Below, one piece after another: positions 15,672 through 22,877 of a stretch of DNA of 30,624 nucleotides (position 1 is the stretch's first letter; each line of letters starts with the position of its first letter). The notes under the pieces were generated by a model. It did not search any database. It saw nothing but the letters and a program-made list of their open reading frames with translations, and was not told the origin of the DNA. The position numbers and the translations under genes are program-made. The DNA is from JBBDSJ01 sp040905025 (lineage in GTDB: Bacteria; Pseudomonadota; Gammaproteobacteria; Methylohalomonadales; Methylohalomonadaceae), in NCBI GenBank assembly GCA_040905025.1, contig JBBDSJ010000084.1:1-30624 (forward strand), in the 5' to 3' direction.

Positions 15672-18080
15672 TTAAGTGTCTAGGTTGGCCACTAACAGGG
15701 CGTTGGACTCGATAAATTCACGCCGCGGCTCGACCTGATCGCCCATCAGCGTGGTGAAAATCTCATCCGCCGCGACAGCGTCTTCTATACGTACCTGGCT
15801 GAGTGAACGCGTCTCTGAATTCATTGTGGTGTCCCAGAGTTGCGCTGGATTCATTTCGCCCAGGCCCTTATAGCGCTGCACATGCAGTCCCTTGCTGGCT
15901 TCATCCACCAGCCAGTCAAATCCCTGTTTGACCGTGTTGATCAGCTTTTGCTGGTCGCCCTTGCGCATCTGCGCGCCCGGCTCAATACTGACTCGCCGGG
16001 ATGGCGCCAGCAATTGACGATACTCGGGGCTGGCAAAAAAGTCCGGCGCAAACACATTGTCTGATTCCAGCCCGTGAATAATCACCCGCACCCGGCCGCC
16101 GAATTCCTGCGCATCAGCCGTCTGAAAAACCTCACTGCGGTAACTGGCGGCATCGCGGGCATTGCTGTCCAACGCCGCCTGCAATCCGGCAAACCAGTCG
16201 GTTACCTGCTGTTCGCTGGTCAGATTCTCTGGCAGCAACGCCGGCAAATCGCGAATACAATCGATCAGGCGTGGATAATAACGCCGCTTCAGCCGCTCTT
16301 CTGCCCGGTTCATCTTGATATATTCATCTGCCAGGGTTTTCAGAATGCTGCCTGTCAGCGGCCCGGCGTTTTGTGTTGGCACCAAGCTGGCTTCATCAAG
16401 GGCCATATCCAGCAAAAAGGCGTCACGCTCTGCCTCATCCTTCAAATAGCGCTCGTGCTTGCCTTTCTTGATTTTATACAGCGGGGGCTGGGCAATGTAG
16501 ACGTAACCGCGCTCGACCAGCTCGAGCATCTGCCGGTAGAAAAAGGTCAGCAACAGTGTGCGTATGTGCGAGCCATCGACGTCGGCGTCGGTCATGATGA
16601 TGATGCGGTGATAGCGCAGCTTGTTGATATCGAATTCGTCCTTGCCGATTCCACAACCCAGCGCCGTAATCAGTGTGCCGACCTCGACAGAGGACAGCAT
16701 TTTGTCAAACCGGGCTTTTTCCACATTCAGAATCTTGCCCTTAAGCGGCAAAATAGCCTGGTTACGGCGATCACGGCCCTGCTTGGCCGAGCCGCCGGCA
16801 GAATCGCCCTCGACCAGGAACAATTCGGATTTGGCCGGATCCTTTTCCTGGCAATCGGCCAGCTTGCCCGGCAGGCCGGCAATATCGAGTGCGGTTTTAC
16901 GCCGGGTCAGCTCGCGCGCCTTGCGCGCCGCTTCGCGGGCCCGCGAAGCGTCAATAATTTTATCGCTGATGGCGCGGGCTTCCTGTGGCCGTTCAAGTAA
17001 ATAGTCGCCCAGTTTTTCGGCAACAGCGGATTCCACCGCGGCTTTTACTTCGCTCGATACCAGCTTGTCCTTGGTCTGTGACGAAAACTTCGGATCCGGG
17101 ACTTTTACCGATACCACCGCAGTCAGTCCTTCACGGACATCGTCGCCGGTCACGGTCACTTTGGCGCGGGCAGCAACACCCTGGGCCTCAATGTATTGAT
17201 TCAGTGAGCGCGTCAATGCGGCCCGAAAACCGGCCATATGGGTGCCGCCGTCGCGCTGTGGAATATTGTTGGTATAACAGAAAATGTTTTCCTGGTACGA
17301 GTCGTTCCACTGCATTGCGACCTGCACCTGAATGTCGTCACGCATTGCATCCATGTCGATAACATTGGGGTGTAATGGTGTTTTATTGCGATTCAGGTGA
17401 CTGACGAACGCGCCAATACCGCCCTTGTATTCAAATGTGTCGCTTTTGCCATTACGCTCATCGGTAATATCGATGCGGACGCCGGAATTCAGAAAAGACA
17501 GCTCGCGCAGGCGCTTGGCGAGAATGTCATAGTGATATTCAATATTGTGGAAGGTCTCGTTGCTCGGGTAAAACCGGATTTCCGTGCCGGTAAGCTCGGA
17601 ACTGGCCAACTGCTGCAGCGGCGTCACGGGGACACCATGGCGGTATTCCTGTTTATAGCAGTAACCATCACGGTAAATGGTCAGCTGCAGCAGGCTCGAC
17701 AGAGCGTTGACGACCGACACGCCGACACCGTGCAGGCCGCCTGACACCTTGTATGAATTATCATCAAACTTGCCGCCGGAATGCAGCGTGGTCATGATAA
17801 CCTCGGCCGCCGACTGGCCTTCCTCGTGAATATCCGCCGGAATGCCGCGGCCGTTGTCACTGACGCTGACCGAGTCATCGCTGTGTATCGTAATCTGAAC
17901 GCGGCTGCAGTATCCGGCCAGCGCTTCGTCAATACTATTGTCCACGACCTCAAACACCAGATGGTGCAGCCCGGTACCGTCTTCGGTATCTCCGATATAC
18001 ATGCCCGGGCGTTTACGTACCGCATCCAGGCCCTTGAGCACCTTGATGCTGGAAGATGTGTAATTACTTGGTTCGGTCAT
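15672..18080 (-). CDS. gyrB: DNA gyrase subunit B
   Basis: GyrB is the ATPase subunit of gyrase, which introduces negative supercoils. The product is 802 residues, as in other gammaproteobacteria. It begins with the conserved SSSIKVLKGLDAVRKRPGMY, followed by GHKL ATPase motifs (FEVVDNSIDEAL, DNGRGIP, GGLHGVGVSVVNALS). The TOPRIM region includes LVEGDSAGGSAKQGRDR and DADVDGSHI, and the C-terminal part has LQRYKGLGEMN-type sequence (here VQRYKGLGEMNPAQLW). The ~170-residue insert typical of proteobacterial GyrB is present. GAGG precedes the ATG. It lies 27 bases after recF in the dnaA-dnaN-recF-gyrB group. Confidence 0.99.
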   Translation of the reverse strand: MTEPSNYTSSSIKVLKGLDAVRKRPGMYIGDTEDGTGLHHLVFEVVDNSIDEALAGYCSRVQITIHSDDSVSVSDNGRGIPADIHEEGQSAAEVIMTTLHSGGKFDDNSYKVSGGLHGVGVSVVNALSSLLQLTIYRDGYCYKQEYRHGVPVTPLQQLASSELTGTEIRFYPSNETFHNIEYHYDILAKRLRELSFLNSGVRIDITDERNGKSDTFEYKGGIGAFVSHLNRNKTPLHPNVIDMDAMRDDIQVQVAMQWNDSYQENIFCYTNNIPQRDGGTHMAGFRAALTRSLNQYIEAQGVAARAKVTVTGDDVREGLTAVVSVKVPDPKFSSQTKDKLVSSEVKAAVESAVAEKLGDYLLERPQEARAISDKIIDASRAREAARKARELTRRKTALDIAGLPGKLADCQEKDPAKSELFLVEGDSAGGSAKQGRDRRNQAILPLKGKILNVEKARFDKMLSSVEVGTLITALGCGIGKDEFDINKLRYHRIIIMTDADVDGSHIRTLLLTFFYRQMLELVERGYVYIAQPPLYKIKKGKHERYLKDEAERDAFLLDMALDEASLVPTQNAGPLTGSILKTLADEYIKMNRAEERLKRRYYPRLIDCIRDLPALLPENLTSEQQVTDWFAGLQAALDSNARDAASYRSEVFQTADAQEFGGRVRVIIHGLESDNVFAPDFFASPEYRQLLAPSRRVSIEPGAQMRKGDQQKLINTVKQGFDWLVDEASKGLHVQRYKGLGEMNPAQLWDTTMNSETRSLSQVRIEDAVAADEIFTTLMGDQVEPRREFIESNALLVANLDT

Positions 18081-18107
18081 AATGCCTCTAGCTCCTGTCC
18101 AGACCTG

Positions 18108-19184
18108 CTATTGTATCACCTCAGCCAGACGGCCATGTTCCACGTGGAACAGCCGGCAATCTGCCCACGCTGTCACCGGCAAAGCGCTGGCTTCTATCGT
18201 TGTAACGAACACCTGGGCGCCGGTTTCAGCCAGCCGCGTCATAAAACACTCGCGCGCCGCCGGATCCAGTTCGGCCGGTAAATCATCAACCAGAAACACC
18301 GGCCGCAGGCCCGCGGCAACCATTACCCGCCCCAGCGCCAACACCAATGCTGCAATATACAATTTGGCCTGACCCCGTGATAAATGCGCCCGGGCATCCA
18401 GGTCGTCCAGCTTGAATTGCAAGTCGCTGCGATGCGCGCCCGCCTGGGTGAATCCACGCTGTCGATCATCCGGACGGTTTTCACGTAAATAATCCAGGTA
18501 GCCGGTCTCTTCCGGGCGTCCCGACACATACCCGATTTCAGCCCGCCCCGGCAATAATAAAGCTGACAGCTCGGCAAATTGACGGCTGAAGTCGGCGAGA
18601 AAGTCCCGGCGCAACTGCTCCAGAAGCATGGTCTGGTTTGCCAGTGTTAGCTCCCAGGCATCCAGCTCCGCCGGTTTTGCCCCGCGTTTGAGCAAGGCGT
18701 TGCGCTGGCGTAGCGCGGCAAAACAGTCCTGCCAGGTGGTTAGATAGTTTTGTTCCACGTGGAACATCGCCCAGTCCAGCCAGCGACGGCGTAATTGCGG
18801 CCGACCGGCCAATAATTCATGGCTTTCCGGCGTCAACAACAAAATCGGGAGTTGGCGGGCATGAGCAGAAAGGTTACGCACCGGCTGGCCGGCCAGGGTC
18901 AGTCGGGTCTGGTTGCGGTTGCGCTCCAGACAAACCGAAAGGGGCCGGCCACCTGCCATTTGCCAGCCGGCAACCAGCCGTAACTGCTTTTCCGGGTAAG
19001 CAATGAGTTCGTTAATCCGGTGGCTGCGAAACGAGCGGCTGCGACTCAGCAGGTATATGGACTCGAGCAACGCAGTTTTACCGCTGGCGTTCGGTCCCGC
19101 AATAACATTCAGGCCGGGGCCGGGTTGAAGATGGAAACTGGCCAGATTACGAAAATTCGTAATCTGTAAATCTTGCAACCACAT
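18108..19184 (-). CDS. recF: DNA replication and repair protein RecF
   Basis: RecF loads RecA at ssDNA gaps together with RecO and RecR. The product has 358 residues from ATG 19184; a TTG one codon upstream is in frame, but the ATG lies three bases after the dnaN stop. Walker A is GPNASGKT (30-37), the ABC signature is LSRGQAKLYIAALVLA, and Walker B is VFLVDDLPAELD. The gene carries two identical 16-base parS palindromes, encoding (M/L)FHVE(Q/H) at residues 140-145 and 345-350 in the same codon register, so the protein tolerates the centromere sites. Confidence 0.98.
   Translation of the reverse strand: MWLQDLQITNFRNLASFHLQPGPGLNVIAGPNASGKTALLESIYLLSRSRSFRSHRINELIAYPEKQLRLVAGWQMAGGRPLSVCLERNRNQTRLTLAGQPVRNLSAHARQLPILLLTPESHELLAGRPQLRRRWLDWAMFHVEQNYLTTWQDCFAALRQRNALLKRGAKPAELDAWELTLANQTMLLEQLRRDFLADFSRQFAELSALLLPGRAEIGYVSGRPEETGYLDYLRENRPDDRQRGFTQAGAHRSDLQFKLDDLDARAHLSRGQAKLYIAALVLALGRVMVAAGLRPVFLVDDLPAELDPAARECFMTRLAETGAQVFVTTIEASALPVTAWADCRLFHVEHGRLAEVIQ
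18136..18151. other. parS: parS centromere site 1 (inside recF 3' end)
   Basis: The 16-mer TGTTCCACGTGGAACA is a perfect palindrome and matches the bacterial chromosomal parS consensus bound by ParB. It overlaps recF codons for LFHVEH. ParB loads here to organise the origin region for ParA-driven segregation. parA and parB are not in this window. Confidence 0.88.
18751..18766. other. parS: parS centromere site 2 (middle of recF)
   Basis: This is a second identical perfect palindrome, TGTTCCACGTGGAACA, 615 bases from the first. It overlaps recF codons for MFHVEQ. Two exact 16-base palindromes in one gene next to the origin cannot reasonably be chance. Confidence 0.88.
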
Positions 19185-19187
19185 CAA

Positions 19188-20288
19188 CTACAGCCGCATT
19201 GGCATCACAACATATTTGCTACTGTCTCCGGTCGACGGAGTTAGTAAGCAACTACTATTGGCGTCAGTAAAGGCTATATTCACCTTCTCGGTATTAATTG
19301 CTGCCAGCGCATCCAGCAGATAGGAAACGTTGAAGCCAATCTCCATTTCCGCGCCACTGTACTCAATCTCGATTTCCTCCTCGGCCTCTTCCTGTTCCGG
19401 GTTGTGCGCCAGCGCCCGCAAAGTGTTCGCCTGGAGCATCAGCCGGATACCACGATATTTTTCGTTGGAGAGAATGGATGCCCGCGCCAAGCTTTGGCGC
19501 AAGCCTTCGCGATCGGCGCTAAGAACATTATCCGAAGGCGCCGGGACGACGCGTTGATAATCCGGAAAGCGACCGTCGATCAATTTACTCGTCAGCTGGA
19601 TCCGGCCGGTGTCGAGGCGAATGTGATTCGGGCTAACCTCGAGGCTAACGCTCTCATCGTTGTTGTCCAGCAATCGCAACAGTTCCTGCACGCCCTTGCG
19701 CGGTACTATTAACTGCAACGGTGACTCCACGTCGATTGCCATGGCAGCATCACTCATCGCCAATCTGTGGCCATCTGTCGCCACCGCCCTTAGTCCCTGC
19801 GCCGACAGCTCCAGTAGCAAGCCATTCAGGTAGTAACGCACGTCCTGTTGCGCCATGGCAAAATGCGTGTCATCAAGCAATTGGCGTAATGTGCCTTGCG
19901 GCAAATTCAGCGTTACAGTTGGATTAATGGCTTCGGTGCTCGGATATTCATCCGCAGGCAGGCTGGCCAGGGTAAACCGGCTACGGCCCGATTTCACCTT
20001 GGCACGATCGCCATCGATGTCCAGTTGTATAACCGCGCCTTCCGGCAGCGTCCGGCAGATATCAAGCAGCTTGCGTGCCGGTAAAGTTGTTGCCCCCGCC
20101 GCCGCTACTGACAAAGGCAAGCGCACCTGTAGCTCAACCTCCATGTCGGTTGCAGTCAATGCCAAACCCTGTTCATCGACCATGAGTAGCACGTTAGCAA
20201 GAATCGGCAAAGTCTGACGGCGTTCGACGACCCCGGCAATTGTCTGCAACGCAGGTAATAACAATTCACGCTCAATAGAAAACTTCAT
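19188..20288 (-). CDS. dnaN: DNA polymerase III beta subunit (sliding clamp)
   Basis: The beta clamp encircles DNA and tethers Pol III and many other partners. The product is 366 residues, the standard length, with the conserved N-terminus MKFSIERELLLPALQTIAGV followed by VERRQTLPILANVLL, and the C-terminal end KYVVMPMRL that closes the third clamp domain. DGRFPDYQRVVP is also typical. AAGGA precedes the ATG. A 207-base AT-rich gap with DnaA-box-like sites separates it from dnaA, and recF follows after three bases. Confidence 0.99.
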   Translation of the reverse strand: MKFSIERELLLPALQTIAGVVERRQTLPILANVLLMVDEQGLALTATDMEVELQVRLPLSVAAAGATTLPARKLLDICRTLPEGAVIQLDIDGDRAKVKSGRSRFTLASLPADEYPSTEAINPTVTLNLPQGTLRQLLDDTHFAMAQQDVRYYLNGLLLELSAQGLRAVATDGHRLAMSDAAMAIDVESPLQLIVPRKGVQELLRLLDNNDESVSLEVSPNHIRLDTGRIQLTSKLIDGRFPDYQRVVPAPSDNVLSADREGLRQSLARASILSNEKYRGIRLMLQANTLRALAHNPEQEEAEEEIEIEYSGAEMEIGFNVSYLLDALAAINTEKVNIAFTDANSSCLLTPSTGDSSKYVVMPMRL

Positions 20289-20495
20289 AAGATATATCCT
20301 TAAAAGAATAGAAGTTTTAATAATTAACCAATCACAAGCTTGTTGATAAATCAGTATTATTATTTATAATCAATAATTTATTTTAGATAAACGGTTGTTG
20401 ATAACCACGTTCTAAGCGGCGATTAAAGCGTGTATAACAGCAGGGTTATTAGAATGCTTAAAAAACGAGCATAGTTATCCACAGCTTGATGCACA
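20289..20495. other. oriC: AT-rich dnaA-dnaN intergenic region with DnaA-box cluster (candidate oriC or part of it)
   Basis: One perfect DnaA box, TTATCCACA (20475-20483, plus strand), and three one-mismatch boxes on the minus strand lie within 143 bases: TTATACACG (20429-20437) and TTATCAACA twice (20396-20404 and 20341-20349). Next to them, about 20300-20395, is a strongly AT-rich stretch that would suit duplex unwinding. There is no GATC in the gap, so enteric-style Dam/SeqA control is unlikely here. It must also contain any dnaN promoter. The motifs are seen; the origin role is inferred, and DnaA autoregulation is the alternative. Confidence 0.55.
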
Positions 20496-21866
20496 TCAGG
20501 TTGTCAGGATACGCACAAGGTTATTGTAATCTTCTTCAATGCGCTGGTCAGATGCGCGCAAGTCTGCAATTTTCCGGCAGGCATGTAATACCGTTGTATG
20601 GTCACGGCCGCCATAGGCATCGCCTATTTCCGGCAAGCTGTGATTAGTTAGCTCCTTGCTCAGTGCCATCGCCATTTGTCGTGGCCGGGCGATGGAACGG
20701 CTGCGGCGCTTGGATAATAAATCAGCCACCCGGATTTTGTAATATTCTGCCACGGTCTTCTGAATATTATCGTAAGTGATCTGTTTATCCTGCAGGAGCA
20801 GCAGATCCTTCAGGGCTGCCTGGGCAAAATCCAGTGTGATCGGATTGCCCGTCAGATTGGAATTGGCAATAACCCGGTTCAGTGCGCCTTCAAGTTCACG
20901 CACATTTGAGCGAAACCGCTTGGCGATCAAAAAAGCGACGTCATCAGGCAGATGTATACGTGCGCGTTCAGCCTTGCGATTCAGGATCGCCACCCGCGTT
21001 TCCAGTTCCGGCGGCTCAATAGGAACAGTCAGCCCCCAGCCAAAACGTGATTTAAGCCGCTCCTCAAGACCATTAACCTCTTTTGGATATCGATCGCAGG
21101 TCAATACAATCTGATGCTGGCCTTCAAGCAGGGCATTAAAGGTATGAAAAAATTCTTCCTGTGAGCGCTCCTTGCCGGCAAAGAACTGGATATCATCAAT
21201 TAACAAGGCGTCGACAGAGCGATAGTAGCGCTTAAATTCAGCAATGGCGTTGTGTTGTAATGCCTTGACCATATCGGCAACAAAGCGCTCGGAATGCAGG
21301 TAGGCAATAGTCGCACCGGGCTTGTGTTCTGCAATGGCGTGGCCAATCGCATGCATTAAATGGGTCTTGCCGAGGCCAACACCACCGCATATGAACAACG
21401 GGTTGTACGCCGAGCCGGGATTTTCGGCGACCTGGATCGATGCCGCCCGCGCGAGTTGGTTTGATTTACCGTCAACAAAACTGTCAAAACTGAATTCCGG
21501 GTTCAGATTGCTGGCGTGCCGGAGTGTGCGGGGCGTCAGGCCATTGACATTGCGTTTGACGGAAGAATTGTTGCTAGGGGCCTGGTCATTGATCGGGTTG
21601 CTGGCCGGGGTGGTGACGCTGATAACTTGCGACCCTACCTCCAGCTTGATCTGAAAATCATCGTTTTTAACGTCACTGATAATCTGCTGCAGGCGGCTTA
21701 AATACTGCTCATTGATCCAGTCGAGCACAAAACGGTTTGGCGCCAATAAGCGCAAGCTATTGACGTCTTCGACACCCTGTAGTGGCCGGATCCAGGTATT
21801 GAATTGTTGCGGATTCAGTTCGCCTTCCAGGCGCTCCTGACAATATTCCCAGATAGACTTCGACAC
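20496..21866 (-). CDS. dnaA: Chromosomal replication initiator protein DnaA
   Basis: DnaA binds DnaA boxes, melts the origin and loads helicase. The product is 456 residues with the usual four domains: an N-terminal oligomerisation domain (starts MSKSIWEYCQERLEGELNPQ), a variable linker at ~85-120, the AAA+ domain with Walker A GGVGLGKT (161-168) and Walker B LLIDDI (221-226), and the C-terminal box-binding domain with signature DHTTVLHAC (422-430). The start codon is GTG (21864-21866) with GGAG ten bases upstream, a frequent choice for dnaA. A perfect hairpin lies 42-64 bases upstream of the start. Confidence 0.99.
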   Translation of the reverse strand: MSKSIWEYCQERLEGELNPQQFNTWIRPLQGVEDVNSLRLLAPNRFVLDWINEQYLSRLQQIISDVKNDDFQIKLEVGSQVISVTTPASNPINDQAPSNNSSVKRNVNGLTPRTLRHASNLNPEFSFDSFVDGKSNQLARAASIQVAENPGSAYNPLFICGGVGLGKTHLMHAIGHAIAEHKPGATIAYLHSERFVADMVKALQHNAIAEFKRYYRSVDALLIDDIQFFAGKERSQEEFFHTFNALLEGQHQIVLTCDRYPKEVNGLEERLKSRFGWGLTVPIEPPELETRVAILNRKAERARIHLPDDVAFLIAKRFRSNVRELEGALNRVIANSNLTGNPITLDFAQAALKDLLLLQDKQITYDNIQKTVAEYYKIRVADLLSKRRSRSIARPRQMAMALSKELTNHSLPEIGDAYGGRDHTTVLHACRKIADLRASDQRIEEDYNNLVRILTT

Positions 21867-21907
21867 CTTGCGAGAACTCCGAATCTTTAAACATAAACGC
21901 CGTTGAA

Positions 21908-21930
21908 TTCCGGTCTATTAAAGACCGGAA
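21908..21930. repeat. Perfect hairpin in the dnaA leader
   Basis: TTCCGGTCT and AGACCGGAA form a nine-base-pair stem around the loop ATTAA. It begins 42 bases upstream of the dnaA GTG and would lie in the dnaA 5' untranslated RNA. No T tract follows on the dnaA side, so it is not a clear terminator. A regulatory leader structure or protein-binding palindrome is possible. Confidence 0.55.
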
Positions 21931-22196
21931 ACCGGCGTATTTGCGTGAGTATAATTACCGCGCCCAGGCAACAATCAGAAAGCCTGGCGCCACCATTACA
22001 ATGTCTGAAACAAACTGCTGGTTACTTAAATAAAGATTGTCCTGCTTGGTTCGTTCAGACTCCCCGGGCAGCACCCAAGAGGGGTATCGAGTGTATACCC
22101 GTTATCGGGACTTATCCACACCCCATATAAGTCGATAATATTGCGGTTTGTTTTGCCCCGGGCTATGCCTGAAGAGCTCTTTATTGCAGGTCCGGA

Positions 22197-22225
22197 TTGC
22201 AAACTGCCATGCCAGACAGTATGAT
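22197..22225 (+). promoter_or_regulatory. rpmH: rpmH-rnpA promoter
   Basis: TTGCAA (22197-22202) and TATGAT (22220-22225) are separated by 17 bases, with the -10 about 93 bases before the rpmH ATG. A DnaA-box-like ATATTCACA lies just downstream, at 22248-22256, so DnaA could influence this promoter. Confidence 0.6.
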
Positions 22226-22318
22226 CCGGGCCTTTTCCGCCACCGGGATATTCACAGCTGAACCGGGAATATTCGATCCGGTCACGGAACCCCTGATTGC
22301 AGTAATGGATACACAGCC

Positions 22319-22453
22319 ATGAAAAGAACATTTCAACCCAGCAAACTCAAGCGTGCGCGCGTACACGGCTTTCGTGCCAGAATGGCCACCCGTGGTGGCC
22401 GCGCCGTTATTAATGCCCGCCGCGCCAAGGGCCGTAAGCGTCTGTCTGCCTGA
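22319..22453 (+). CDS. rpmH: 50S ribosomal protein L34
   Basis: The gene encodes 44 residues, starting MKRTFQPSKLKRARVHGFRA and ending GRKRLSA. It is highly basic and matches the near-invariant L34 sequence, including the ATRGGRAVINARRAKGRKR-type core. L34 is a component of the large ribosomal subunit. It is the first gene of the rpmH-rnpA-yidC-mnmE group, which runs away from the dnaA group. rnpA begins 25 bases later. Confidence 0.98.
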   Translation: MKRTFQPSKLKRARVHGFRARMATRGGRAVINARRAKGRKRLSA

Positions 22454-22478
22454 CAGCCCACCCAGAGCGGTTGGATTT

Positions 22479-22835
22479 ATGGTCGCGGGCCGGCAGTGTT
22501 ACACGCGTGAACAGCGCCTGACCCGTGCAGCTGATTACCAGCGCCTGTTCAAATCTGCGCAACGTTCCAGTGACAATCACCTGATAGTGCTGGCCAGTAA
22601 AAATACTGTTGGCTGTGCCCGGCTGGGTTTTGCCGTGGCACGCAAGAAAATACCCTCGGCTGTTGGCCGTAATCGAATCAAACGGCTGGCACGTGAAAGC
22701 TTCCGCAAGCAGAATGAATTTGATGATTTGGATGTTGTTGTCATGGCACGCCACGATCTAACAGAAGTGAGTAATAGCACATTATTCGAATCGCTGGCGC
22801 GACACTGGTCGCGATTTACCCGTCGCCAGCGCTAG
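22479..22835 (+). CDS. rnpA: Ribonuclease P protein component
   Basis: RnpA assists the RNase P RNA in cutting tRNA 5' leaders. The frame is open further upstream into rpmH, but I chose ATG 22479, which gives 118 residues, the normal family length; the upstream part is an rpmH shadow. The RNR-type motif is clear in RLGFAVARKKIPSAVGRNRI followed by KRLARESFR, and the N-terminus YTREQRLTRAADYQRLF is also typical. It is followed after 42 bases by yidC, without the small yidD gene that commonly sits between them. Confidence 0.96.
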   Translation: MVAGRQCYTREQRLTRAADYQRLFKSAQRSSDNHLIVLASKNTVGCARLGFAVARKKIPSAVGRNRIKRLARESFRKQNEFDDLDVVVMARHDLTEVSNSTLFESLARHWSRFTRRQR

Positions 22836-22877
22836 CCAGCCCGGCGCGCCAACGCAGTCATATTCCCCGGAGAGAAG

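Larger units (their letters stand above)
21867..22318. other. dnaA-rpmH divergent intergenic region (regulatory; possible origin component)
   Basis: This 452-base gap has no convincing gene. It contains a perfect DnaA box TTATCCACA (22112-22120), a one-mismatch box ATATTCACA (22248-22256), an inverted repeat GGGTAT/ATACCC (22082-22100), a perfect hairpin at 21908-21930, an imperfect hairpin at 21960-21990 and the rpmH promoter. It has little AT-rich DNA compared with the dnaA-dnaN gap. In pseudomonads oriC lies in this interval (family knowledge), so it may act alone or together with the other cluster. Confidence 0.55.

Noticed and set aside
16074..17000. 308-codon plus-strand frame opposite gyrB
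   Set aside because: It lies entirely within gyrB on the opposite strand, and the translation shows no recognisable domain.
21960..21990. Imperfect CCAGGC/GCCTGG hairpin considered as a terminator
   Set aside because: The loop is long (12 bases), the stem has a bulge, and no T tract follows on either strand; there is also no gene ending here.
22026..22331. 101-codon minus-strand frame in the dnaA-rpmH gap
   Set aside because: There is no ribosome-binding site or family resemblance, it overlaps rpmH, and it spans the rpmH promoter and DnaA boxes.
22353..22478. N-terminal extension of rnpA into rpmH
   Set aside because: The extra 42 residues overlap the L34 gene in another frame; ATG 22479 gives the normal RnpA length and N-terminus.
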